From: JALORV01 sp963791235
Lineage (GTDB): Bacteria; Pseudomonadota; Gammaproteobacteria; Burkholderiales; Burkholderiaceae_F
Length of the DNA stretch: 64,000 nucleotides
Reading direction: 5' to 3'
NCBI GenBank assembly: GCA_963791235.1
Contig: CAWBRW010000017.1
Coordinates: 248,001-312,000, forward strand
The position numbers and the translations under genes are program-made. The notes beneath the pieces were generated by a model. That model searched no databases, was not told where the DNA came from, and worked only from the letters and a program-made list of their open reading frames with translations. Each line of letters opens with the position of its first letter. The first letter of the stretch is position 1. Of the stretch, positions 47,560-55,405 are shown one piece after another.

Positions 47560-47988
47560 ATGACCACTCGGGACCTGACAGCAGAAGTTCGCGCGCCAAT
47601 GCGCGCGGGTCTGATGGCAATCATCATCGCGGCCGCGGCCTACGCTGCCGCGCCAGTTGTTGCTCATGCACTCAGCTTCCATGCCGTGCAGGTGGCGCAG
47701 TCCCTGATTTTCGCCCCCGTCGTCGAGGAACTGTTCTTCCGCGGCGTCGTGCAGTCGCGGCTGCGCGCGCAGGGCGGGCTCTGGGGACGGCCATGGATCG
47801 CCATCGGATTGACGGCGGTGTGCTTTGGCTTGGCGCACCTTTGGAGCGCATCGGCGGCGCACGCGGCCCTGGTGATCGCTCCCGCCGTTGTGATCGGCTG
47901 GGCCTACGAGCGCACCCGGTCGATCGGGCTTTGCATCGCGCTGCACAGCGCAGCCAACGCAATTTGGACTGGTTACTGGAGCATCTGA
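47560..47988 (+). CDS. CPBP-family glutamic intramembrane protease, probable MrtJ of a JDVT-CTERM sorting system
   Basis: 142 residues, about four helices. Catalytic motifs of the CAAX/CPBP family: EELFFRG (EExxxR, about residue 60), CFGLAHL (FxxxH) and LHSAANAIW (HxxxN). The short size and the immediate neighbour, a protein with a Gly-Cys plus helix plus Arg-rich C-terminus, fit the dedicated protease/substrate pairs described as JDVT-CTERM/MrtJ; this assignment is from memory of those models, not a search. It probably cleaves or transfers the substrate at the membrane. Two bases separate the genes. Confidence 0.8.
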   Translation: MTTRDLTAEVRAPMRAGLMAIIIAAAAYAAAPVVAHALSFHAVQVAQSLIFAPVVEELFFRGVVQSRLRAQGGLWGRPWIAIGLTAVCFGLAHLWSASAAHAALVIAPAVVIGWAYERTRSIGLCIALHSAANAIWTGYWSI

Positions 47989-47989
47989 A

Positions 47990-49846
47990 ATGAAGAAGAT
48001 ACGACGTGTTGCCATCGCCTTGGTTGGAGTCGTCGGGCTGGGCGTGCTCGGTGCCGCGCATGGGGCGGATGCGGTCAGGGGCAAGGCCCTGTTCTCAAAC
48101 ACCAACGGCGCGCCGAAGAGTTGCGCCACTGCCAGCTGCCATTCCGGCTTTCCGAATGTCAAGGTGAACGGCGTCGCGAATGGCTCGAATCCGACCGCGA
48201 TCCTGAACGCGATCTCCAGCGACAAGGGCGGCATGCGGCAGCTCGCCGCCTACGTCAACACTACCGACGCCAACGACATCGCGGCCTACATCGCCAATCC
48301 CGCTGCAGGCGCAGGATCTCCGGCGATAGCGCTGTCCGCAACAACGCTCACCTTCGCGGCCCAGACGCTGGGTACGACCAGCGCGGCGCAGACGGTGACG
48401 GTCAGCAACACCGGAACCGCCGTGCTGACCCTGGCCGGGCTCACGCTCGGCGGTACGGCGAGTGCCGAGTTCGCGCGTGGCGGAACGTGCCAGCCTGGCA
48501 CGAACGTTGCTGCGGGCGGCAGCTGTACTTTGCAGGTGTCATTCACTCCGACCGTGGCCGGCACGCGCAATGCAGCCGTGACGATCACGCACAACGCCAC
48601 GGGTGGCACGTCCGCCGTGTCACTTGTCGGAACGGGGGCGCTCGCGCCGGCCGTCGCCAGCGTGACACCGACGGCCTTGAGCTTCACGCAGACGCTCAAC
48701 TCCACGTCGATCGCCCAGGCCGTGACGGTACGCAATACGGGTGGACAGCCACTCACCCTTGGAGCCATTGGAATTTCTGGTGCCAATGCCGCCGAGTACA
48801 TGATCGGTGCAGCATCCACGTGCTCGACAGGGACCGTCCTTAACGGCGGTGCCAACTGCAACCTGCAGGTGACGTTTCGACCGACGGTCGCTGGCGCGCG
48901 AAGTGCACAACTGTCAATTGCACACAACGCGACGGCGAGTCCGGCCCTCGTGTCACTGACAGGCACTGGAACGGCCACCCCACAGCCGGCCATTTCCGTA
49001 TCGGTCACTACGCTGAGCTTCGGCACGATTTCCGTGGGCCAGAAGAGCGCAGCCCAGGCGGCGACGCTGACGAACTCGGGCGAGGCGCCGCTGACGCTCG
49101 CCAGCCTGACTCTGGGCGGAGCCTCGAGTAGTGACTTCGCGCTGGCTGGTAACTGCGCAAGCGGCACTACGGTGGCCGCTGGCGGCACCTGCACGATGCA
49201 GCTGACCTTCGCGCCGACGACCGTCGGCGCTCGCAGCGCCACCTTGACGGTGGCATCGAATGCAGCGAATGGCAGTCCGGTGGTCGCGCTCTCCGGGTCG
49301 GGTGTTCAGTACGCGATCGCGGTGAATCCGGCGTCGGTAGCACTGCAGTCGACCGTGGGCACGATGTCGGCATCGGTGCAGGCGGTCGTCACCAACAGTG
49401 GCGCGAGCCCGATCACCTTGTCGTCGATCACGATCGCCGGTCCGTTCGTGATGCAGCCGGGAAGCAATGCCTGCGGAGAAGGCCCGATGGACCTGATACC
49501 CGGGCAGGCGTGCAGCGTCTATGTCGCGTTCATGCCTGCAGCTGCAGGTCCTGCGACGGGTGAAGTGACCATTGCCTCGGCGTCTCTGACCGTGCCGACG
49601 CGAATTGCACTGACGGCCCAGGCGTCCGCGCAGGATGCGGCCGCGTCCAACAGTTCGACGGCGCCGTCGTCGTCGGCGTCATCACCTGGGGGCTCCGCCG
49701 CCGTCGCTCCGTCCAACCTTGGCGGCGGCTGCACGGTCGGTGCGAGCGGCGAGCTGATCGACCCGCTGCTCGCCCTCATGCTCGCCGTGGCGCTCGTCGA
49801 AGTGTCTCGTCGGCGCGCGCGACAAGGCAGCCGCGATCGCGCCTAG
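47990..49846 (+). CDS. Exported cytochrome c-like, anchor-D-repeat protein with C-terminal JDVT-CTERM-type sorting signal
   Basis: 618 residues. Signal peptide (1-25, ending GAAHGA); a cytochrome c-like domain (about 26-105) with heme motif CATASCH, i.e. CX4CH instead of CXXCH, and a candidate Met ligand in KGGMRQL. Four tandem repeats of about 108 residues follow, of the choice-of-anchor-D/ASH type, each with a TVSNTG-like strand and a cysteine pair. A Ser/Pro linker leads to the tail GGGCTVGASGEL, a hydrophobic helix (LLALMLAVALVEV) and SRRRARQGSRDR. That tail has the tripartite form of an exported sorting signal, with Cys as likely processing or anchoring residue. Confidence 0.82.
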   Translation: MKKIRRVAIALVGVVGLGVLGAAHGADAVRGKALFSNTNGAPKSCATASCHSGFPNVKVNGVANGSNPTAILNAISSDKGGMRQLAAYVNTTDANDIAAYIANPAAGAGSPAIALSATTLTFAAQTLGTTSAAQTVTVSNTGTAVLTLAGLTLGGTASAEFARGGTCQPGTNVAAGGSCTLQVSFTPTVAGTRNAAVTITHNATGGTSAVSLVGTGALAPAVASVTPTALSFTQTLNSTSIAQAVTVRNTGGQPLTLGAIGISGANAAEYMIGAASTCSTGTVLNGGANCNLQVTFRPTVAGARSAQLSIAHNATASPALVSLTGTGTATPQPAISVSVTTLSFGTISVGQKSAAQAATLTNSGEAPLTLASLTLGGASSSDFALAGNCASGTTVAAGGTCTMQLTFAPTTVGARSATLTVASNAANGSPVVALSGSGVQYAIAVNPASVALQSTVGTMSASVQAVVTNSGASPITLSSITIAGPFVMQPGSNACGEGPMDLIPGQACSVYVAFMPAAAGPATGEVTIASASLTVPTRIALTAQASAQDAAASNSSTAPSSSASSPGGSAAVAPSNLGGGCTVGASGELIDPLLALMLAVALVEVSRRRARQGSRDRA

Positions 49847-49944
49847 GGACGATGGCCGAGGGTGCCGGAACGGAGCGCGCTGCCCGACGCCGATTGGGCG
49901 AGTATCTGCCGCGACGCCCGCGGCGATGCGCGCCGGGCGTGGTC

Positions 49945-50598
49945 TCAGCCGATGTCGTAGCCGTGCCGGCGCGCGGCCAGCAGGGCTTCGGTACGGTTCG
50001 ACGCGTTGAAGGCGCGGTAGATGGCGGTGACGTGGGTCTTGACCGTGCCTTCGGACAGGCCAAGCTCCCGGCAGATGATCTTGATCGGCGCGCCGCGCGC
50101 CAGCAGCTGCAGCACCTGCTCCTGCCGCTCGGTCAGCTCTACTCGGCCGGCGCCGGCTTCGCGCGGGCGATCCGGCGTGGCGAGCATGCCGGCGCGGTTG
50201 ACTTCGTCGAGCAGGTCCGCGGGGATGTAGACGCCGCCCGACAGCACGAACTTCACGGCCGACAGCAACGTTTCCGACGCCATCGACTTCGGCACGAATC
50301 CGGCGGCTCCGAGTTGCAGGACACGCATGACGTTGCGTGGATCCTGCTGGCCCGACAGCACCAGGATCTTCATTTCCGGCGCCTGCGCCACCATCGCTTC
50401 GAGCAGTGACGTCCCTGAGACTCCGGGCAGACCGAGGTCGAGCACCACGAGATCGAGGTCGGGATGCTGCTGCTGCAGCTCCAGCGCGGATTCGGCGGTG
50501 CGGGTCGTGATCACCTCGGCGTCGGGATCGAGGTCGAGAAACAGCACCGACAGGGCATCCGTGATCAGGGAGTGGTCGTCGACGACGAGGATTTTCAT
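49945..50598 (-). CDS. NarL/LuxR-family response regulator
   Basis: 217 residues. Receiver domain with acidic pair in ILVVDDHSLITDAL, phospho-acceptor Asp in LVVLDLGLPGVSG and Lys in GFVPKSMAS. C-terminal LuxR helix-turn-helix: LTERQEQVLQLLARG then LSEGTVKTHVTAIYRAF. No kinase is adjacent; the hybrid kinase at 45025-46971 is the nearest candidate, with the protease/cytochrome pair between them as possible targets. Confidence 0.93.
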   Translation of the reverse strand: MKILVVDDHSLITDALSVLFLDLDPDAEVITTRTAESALELQQQHPDLDLVVLDLGLPGVSGTSLLEAMVAQAPEMKILVLSGQQDPRNVMRVLQLGAAGFVPKSMASETLLSAVKFVLSGGVYIPADLLDEVNRAGMLATPDRPREAGAGRVELTERQEQVLQLLARGAPIKIICRELGLSEGTVKTHVTAIYRAFNASNRTEALLAARRHGYDIG

Positions 50599-50721
50599 CG
50601 GGGGTTGTTTTCGGGCGCTGAGGCCGACCAGCAGAATTGGGCGATTGTAGACCGCAGGGCGGACCAGTCCGCTGAGTGGAAAAGCATGCCTTTCCGAGGC
50701 AGTGACGCGTTTGCGTGCGGG

Positions 50722-51947
50722 TCAGCCGGCGGGGCGGGGACGCACCCGCGCCGCGGCGTCCTTGGCGGTGGACCGCGCCTCGTCAACGTTCGCAGCGTGG
50801 GCCAGCGCGACCCCCATGCGGCGCTTGACGAAGGATTCCGGCTTGCCGAACAGGCGAAGGTCGACGCCGGGCACGGTGAGCGCCTCCGCAACGCCGTCGA
50901 ACACCATCGCTCTGGCGTCGTGCGCGCCGTAGATGACTGCGCTGGCACCGGGGTTGCGCAGGCTCACGTCCACGGGCAGGCCGAGCAGCGCACGCGCGTG
51001 CAGCTCGAACTCGTTCTGCCACTGCGTGGCCATCGTCACCATGCCGGTGTCGTGGGGTCGCGGGCTGACCTCTGAGAACCAGACTTCATCGCCCTTGACG
51101 AAGAGTTCGACACCGAAGATGCCGGTGCCGCCGAGGTCCCCGGTGACCGCGCGCGCATAGTCGCGGGCCCGGGCCAGTGCCGTTGCGCTCATCGGGTGCG
51201 GCTGCCAGCTCTCGACGTAGTCGCCGGCGACCTGCACGTGGCCGATCGGCGCGCAGAACTGCGTTTCGATCGCCCCGGAGCCGGCGCGTGCCCGCACGGT
51301 GAGTAGTGTGATCTCGTAGTCGAAGTCGATGAAGCCTTCGACGATGACTCGGCCGAGCGCTACACGCCCGCCGGCATTCGCGTACTCCCAGGCCTTTTGC
51401 AGCTCCGCTGCCCGAATCAACCTTGCTTTGTCCCTTGCCGGACGACGACATCACGGGCTTGAGGACGCAAGGAAACCCGACGGCCTGCAGACGCGGCCAC
51501 GACTTCGTCGAACGAACTCGCGAACCGGTAGGGCGATGTCGGCAGGCCCAGCGTCTCGGCCGCGAGCCGGCGGATGCCTTCGCGGTTCATCGTCAGCTGC
51601 GCGGCGCGCGCGGTTGGCACCACGCGGGCCAGCCCGTCGCGCTCGATCTCGACCAGCGCCTCGGTGGCGATCGCCTCGATCTCCGGCACGACGATCGCCG
51701 GCCGCTCCTGTTCGATCAGCGCCCGCAATGCAGCGGGGTCGGCCATGTTGAGCACGTGTGACCGATGGGCGACCTGGTGTCCGGGCGCGTTCGCATAGCG
51801 ATCCGCGGCGATCACCTCGACGCCGAGGCGCTGCAGAGCAATGACCACTTCCTTGCCGAGTTCGCCGGCTCCGAGCAGCAGCACCTTGACCGCAGCGGGT
51901 GAGAGTGGTGTGCCGACAGCGGGTGGCCAGGAGGTCGAATTCGTCAT
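50722..51947 (-). CDS. purT: Formate-dependent phosphoribosylglycinamide formyltransferase (two frameshifts)
   Basis: ATP-grasp enzyme making formyl-GAR from formate in purine synthesis. Extra bases at 51484-51485 and 51415-51422 split it; corrected, it has 408 codons. Motifs: VLLLGAGELGKEVVIALQRL, VVPEIEAIATEAL, then MSSSGKGQSKV (ATP loop) and VWFSEVSPRPHDTGMVTM. Start at 51947. No other pur gene is nearby. Confidence 0.93.
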
Positions 51948-52138
51948 CTGTGCGGCTCTTCAAATGGGCGTTCGGCCGGTGAGGTTAATGCAGATCAAGA
52001 GGGCTGGCGGCGCGTCGCGATGGTGAGCGAACTCCCGGCAGGGGCAGGTCGACCTTTGCCTTGGGTCAAGCGCACACAAGCCCTGCGCGCGCATTGTGCG
52101 GCCTGCTACAGGTATACCCTGAGCCGCACGGAGGGCAT

Positions 52139-53338
52139 ATGCAGGTGCATCGTTGGGCGACAGCCGCGCTGACAGCGGTCGGATTTGTGGCATTGGCCGG
52201 CTGCACAACCGGCTCGCAGACACCGTCAGTGGCGAGTGAGTTCGTTGGCTCCGAGAAGTGCGGGACCTGCCATGCGGCCGAGTTCAAGACGTGGAAGGAC
52301 ACCTACCACTCCAAGATGGTCCGCACGCCCCAGGACGGCCTGCTCAAGGATGCACTCGACAACTGGGCCAAGGACAGCAAGGGCAACGCCGGCCCGACCA
52401 AGGGCAACATCGACGGCAAGACGTACACGATGGCCGACGTGCAGTACGTGATCGGCTCGAAGTGGAAGCAGCGCTACCTGGTGAAGAACCCGGCGACCGG
52501 CAATCACCAGTTCCTCGACAAGCAGTGGAACCGCTACAGCAATGCGTGGGAAGGCTACGGCCAGAAGAACGATTGGGAAACCCAGTGCTCCACGTGCCAT
52601 TCCACCGGCTATCGCATCACGTCTTATGACCCGAAGAACCCGGCGGCGATGAAGGTCGCAATGTCCGAAAAGAACACCGGCTGCGAAGCGTGTCACGGGC
52701 CGGGTGCCAGGCACGTTGCATCGGGCAAGAAGGCGGACATCTTCAATTCCGGCAAGGCGGCCAAGGCCGAGGGCGACAAGGTCTGCGGCTACTGCCATAT
52801 CCGCGCCGAGAACGACAACTGGCTGACGGCGCAGGGCAACCACTCCGAACACATGCCGCACCCGGTGATGGGCCAGACGTTCAAGGCGGGCCAGGATGAC
52901 TGGACCAAGTGGTATCCGGACAAGCTGCTGCTTCCCGGCGTGCAGGCCGATGATCCGATCAACAAGAACTACCCGAACACGGATCTCAACAACGCGTTCT
53001 TCATCGACGAGGCTGCGCAGAAATCGGGTTACTTCGAGGCGCGCAAGCATCACCAGGAGTACCAGGAACATCTGCAGAGCAAGCATGCAAAGGCTGGCCT
53101 GCTCGGCTGTGCCGACTGCCACTCGCCGCACTCGGTCAAGGGGCAGATCAAGGTGGCGGGCGAGAGTTGCAAGGCCTGCCACGGCGCTTCGATGGACTAC
53201 AAGAAGATGATGCCGGGTACGGCGCAGACTGCCGGTGGCTTCTTCGTCCGCTCGCACGCCTTCAATCCGAACCCGCGCCCCGGCGGACCAACGGCCGACA
53301 TGGTGCCGCCGCCGGTGTACGCCTATCCGAAAAAATAA
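52139..53338 (+). CDS. Hexaheme c-type cytochrome lipoprotein
   Basis: 399 residues. Signal peptide ends in lipobox ALAGC (Cys about 22), so it is membrane anchored. Six CXXCH heme sites in order: CGTCH, CSTCH, CEACH, CGYCH, CADCH, CKACH. The spacing and GPGARHVASG-type region resemble cytochrome c554-like multiheme proteins; I cannot name a subfamily. Probable periplasmic or surface electron carrier. The ATG at 52139 follows GGAGG. Two monoheme cytochromes are encoded convergently. Confidence 0.9.
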   Translation: MQVHRWATAALTAVGFVALAGCTTGSQTPSVASEFVGSEKCGTCHAAEFKTWKDTYHSKMVRTPQDGLLKDALDNWAKDSKGNAGPTKGNIDGKTYTMADVQYVIGSKWKQRYLVKNPATGNHQFLDKQWNRYSNAWEGYGQKNDWETQCSTCHSTGYRITSYDPKNPAAMKVAMSEKNTGCEACHGPGARHVASGKKADIFNSGKAAKAEGDKVCGYCHIRAENDNWLTAQGNHSEHMPHPVMGQTFKAGQDDWTKWYPDKLLLPGVQADDPINKNYPNTDLNNAFFIDEAAQKSGYFEARKHHQEYQEHLQSKHAKAGLLGCADCHSPHSVKGQIKVAGESCKACHGASMDYKKMMPGTAQTAGGFFVRSHAFNPNPRPGGPTADMVPPPVYAYPKK

Positions 53339-53346
53339 GATCCGGT

Positions 53347-53366
53347 GCGGGGGCGCATGCCCCCGC
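53347..53366 (+). repeat. GC-rich hairpin after the hexaheme gene
   Basis: GCGGGGGC (53347-53354), loop GCAT, GCCCCCGC (53359-53366), 9 bp after the stop. No T-run; the true terminator follows at 53413. Confidence 0.7.
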
Positions 53367-53412
53367 TAACGGGCTGCCCCTGCCTCGCCGCAATCCGGCA
53401 GGCACGCGCAAC

Positions 53413-53440
53413 AAAAAAGCCGGCGTGAGCCGGCTTTTTT
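53413..53440. terminator. Bidirectional terminator between convergent cytochrome genes
   Basis: AAAAAAGCCGGC (53413-53424), loop GTGA, GCCGGCTTTTTT (53429-53440): a perfect 12-bp stem with six As and six Ts, serving both directions. Confidence 0.95.
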
Positions 53441-53458
53441 GTCTGTGTCAGTCGCTTC

Positions 53459-53734
53459 TTACAGCGACTTAATCCACTTCACGAGGGCGGTCAGGTCGGC
53501 TTCCGAGGCACTCGCCTTCGGGTGGCCCGTCCCGGTTGCCAGCTTCTTCACGATGTCGGCGTCCGGCACTGTCTTGATCTTCTTGGCGATGTCCTTGTAG
53601 GACGGACCCATCTTCTTGGTGTCCATCGCGTGGCACTTGTTGCAGCCGGACTTGTCGGCAAGCTCCGGGCTGGCCTGCGCCACGCCTGTCATCAGCAGGG
53701 CAGCGGCAAAGGCAATGGCTAACTTCGACTTCAT
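53459..53734 (-). CDS. Small monoheme cytochrome c (class I)
   Basis: 91 residues with signal peptide (to about 21, VAQAS). Heme site SGCNKCHAMDTKKMGPSYKD; a Met ligand is expected in TKKMGP or nearer the C-terminus. Periplasmic c551/c8-like electron carrier. Paralogue of the next upstream gene (53815-54096), with the same TKKMGP segment. Confidence 0.92.
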   Translation of the reverse strand: MKSKLAIAFAAALLMTGVAQASPELADKSGCNKCHAMDTKKMGPSYKDIAKKIKTVPDADIVKKLATGTGHPKASASEADLTALVKWIKSL

Positions 53735-53814
53735 TGTTCCCCCATTGGAAGTTGCGGTCGGAATCAGTGGTTGGCCGGCGGTCCTTCAGGACAACCGGCC
53801 CGCTGCGGACAGTA

Positions 53815-54096
53815 CTACTGCGACAACACCCACTTCATGATGCTGGTCAGGTCGGCATCGGAGGCCTTGACCGCCGGATGACCCTTGCCGCTCTTCACCT
53901 TGGCGATGAGGTCCGCCTCGGCCGTGGCATTGCCCTTGTACTTCTTGGCGACGTCCTTGAATGCCGGGCCCATCTTCTTGGTGTCCAGCGCATGGCAGCT
54001 GCCGCAGTTCTTCTGCGCCAGGTCTGCCGACGCGCTCGCGGCGCCCGTGAACATGACTCCCGCGGTCGCGATGACAGCAATGATCAATGTCTTCAT
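53815..54096 (-). CDS. Small monoheme cytochrome c (class I), paralogue
   Basis: 93 residues. Signal peptide (MKTLIIAVIATAGVMFTGA), heme site KNCGSCHALDTKKMGPAFKD, C-terminus DADLTSIMKWVLSQ. The ATG at 54096 follows GAGAGG. Tandem with the 53459-53734 gene, likely from duplication; both may exchange electrons with the hexaheme lipoprotein. Confidence 0.92.
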   Translation of the reverse strand: MKTLIIAVIATAGVMFTGAASASADLAQKNCGSCHALDTKKMGPAFKDVAKKYKGNATAEADLIAKVKSGKGHPAVKASDADLTSIMKWVLSQ

Positions 54097-54206
54097 CTTT
54101 TTCCTCTCCCGGAACGAGCCACCGCGCGGCGGCGAAAGTATTGCCTCACTTGGATTCTTGCCCGGCCATTCCTGACCGGCGCAAGAGTCTAACGCATGAG
54201 GCCGCC

Positions 54207-54677
54207 TCAGGTTGACCCCGAAGCAGGGGATGACGCTCCGGGCGAGGGCGCGGCGTACACGGCGTCGGCGCGCAGAACGAACGCGTCCACCATGCGGTCG
54301 GCAGCATGCTCGATCAGCCGTCCGGCGAGGGCCTCGGCACGCAGCGCCAGTTCGTACTGCAGCCGGAAAGTGATGTGGCAGCCGATGTCGCCGAGCGGCC
54401 GCAGAGTCCATTCGCCGTGGAAGTGGCGAAACGACCCGCCCTCCATGTGGATCGCCATGAACTCCGGGGCCCGCTTGTCGTTACGGGTGGTGACCCGCAC
54501 TCGCAGCTCGCGCACGCCAACCTCGACGGTCGCACTGACCCGTTCAGGGGTGCGGGAGATCAGCTGCGTGTCGAGGCACCACGGCAGGAAGCGCGGGTAG
54601 TCCTCGACCCGTTCGATCAGTTCGAACATCTGGATCGCGGAATAGGGCACCAGCGCCTCGCGGCGGATGTCGCGCAT
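54207..54677 (-). CDS. ratA: RatA/COQ10-family SRPBCC protein
   Basis: 156 residues. Conserved start REALVPYSAIQMFELIERVEDYPRFLPWC of the COQ10/RatA family begins at MRDI (ATG 54677). Members act as coenzyme Q-binding proteins or, in E. coli, as RatA, which blocks ribosome subunit joining. The usual neighbours smpB and ratB are absent, so a toxin role is not assumed. The C-terminal tail (SPGASSPASGST) is low complexity. Confidence 0.85.
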   Translation of the reverse strand: MRDIRREALVPYSAIQMFELIERVEDYPRFLPWCLDTQLISRTPERVSATVEVGVRELRVRVTTRNDKRAPEFMAIHMEGGSFRHFHGEWTLRPLGDIGCHITFRLQYELALRAEALAGRLIEHAADRMVDAFVLRADAVYAAPSPGASSPASGST

Positions 54678-54802
54678 GGTCTCGTCGTCATGGCGCGCTG
54701 AGGGGCCCGGAAAGGGGGTCGCCGGAGTTCCGCAACGCGCGGCGGCACGATACGTCGACTGGCGCCGGGCCGACAAATCCCCGGGCGACTGCCCTCCGCC
54801 GT

Positions 54803-55405
54803 CTAGGCCATGTTCCGCCGGAACCGCATCGCGATGGCGTCTTCACGCTCGATGTCTTCCAGCCGCGTGTCGATGTCGGCAATGTCGGCGTCGAGTTCCG
54901 GCAGCAGGACATCCTGCAAGGCGCGCACCCGGCGCACGGTCCGGCGATACTCGGCGTACAGGCGCGCCAGGGTGGTCGACACCGCCGCCAGGGCCACGAG
55001 CCTGGACGCAACGCGTGCGTAGGCCGTGCGGCAGGCTTCGGCCTCGGGCGAGGGGTTCACCGCCGGAGGCGCGAGACCGATCTCGCCGATCACCTGCGCC
55101 TGCAGCGTCGTCACACCGAGCAATGGGCGCGGGTCGATGCGGACACGCTGGTGCGACACCGCCGGCGGATAGACCTGAAGTCCATGCAGGCCGTGGCGCG
55201 CCAACGCGGCCGTCAGCGCCTGACGGGCCGCTTCCTGCAATGGGGCGAGTTCGCGCCGAAGTGTCTGATGCAAACGCACCTGCCGCAGCATCTCGCCCGC
55301 CAGCAGCAGGCATTTCTCGTCGAGAAACGCATAGCCCTCCCGCATCGTGCGCCGCTCATCGGCGAGCGCGATCAGCAGGCTGCGGGTCGGGGTGAGATCG
55401 CTCAT
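54803..55405 (-). CDS. ntpD: V/A-type ATPase subunit D (central stalk)
   Basis: 200 residues forming the rotor shaft. LTPTRSLLIALADERRTM at the N-terminus and a long coiled coil at both ends (VSTTLARLYAEYRRTVRRV) match the subunit D family. Last gene of the ATPase operon; its start overlaps the ntpB stop by four bases. Confidence 0.9.
   Translation of the reverse strand: MSDLTPTRSLLIALADERRTMREGYAFLDEKCLLLAGEMLRQVRLHQTLRRELAPLQEAARQALTAALARHGLHGLQVYPPAVSHQRVRIDPRPLLGVTTLQAQVIGEIGLAPPAVNPSPEAEACRTAYARVASRLVALAAVSTTLARLYAEYRRTVRRVRALQDVLLPELDADIADIDTRLEDIEREDAIAMRFRRNMA

Noticed and set aside
45025..50598. Phage, integrative element or defence island around the protease/cytochrome genes
   Set aside because: No integrase, transposase, tRNA target, direct repeats or known defence domains, and base composition is like the neighbours.
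54207..54677. RatAB toxin-antitoxin module
   Set aside because: No ratB or smpB beside ratA; the family is mainly a quinone-binding-type protein.
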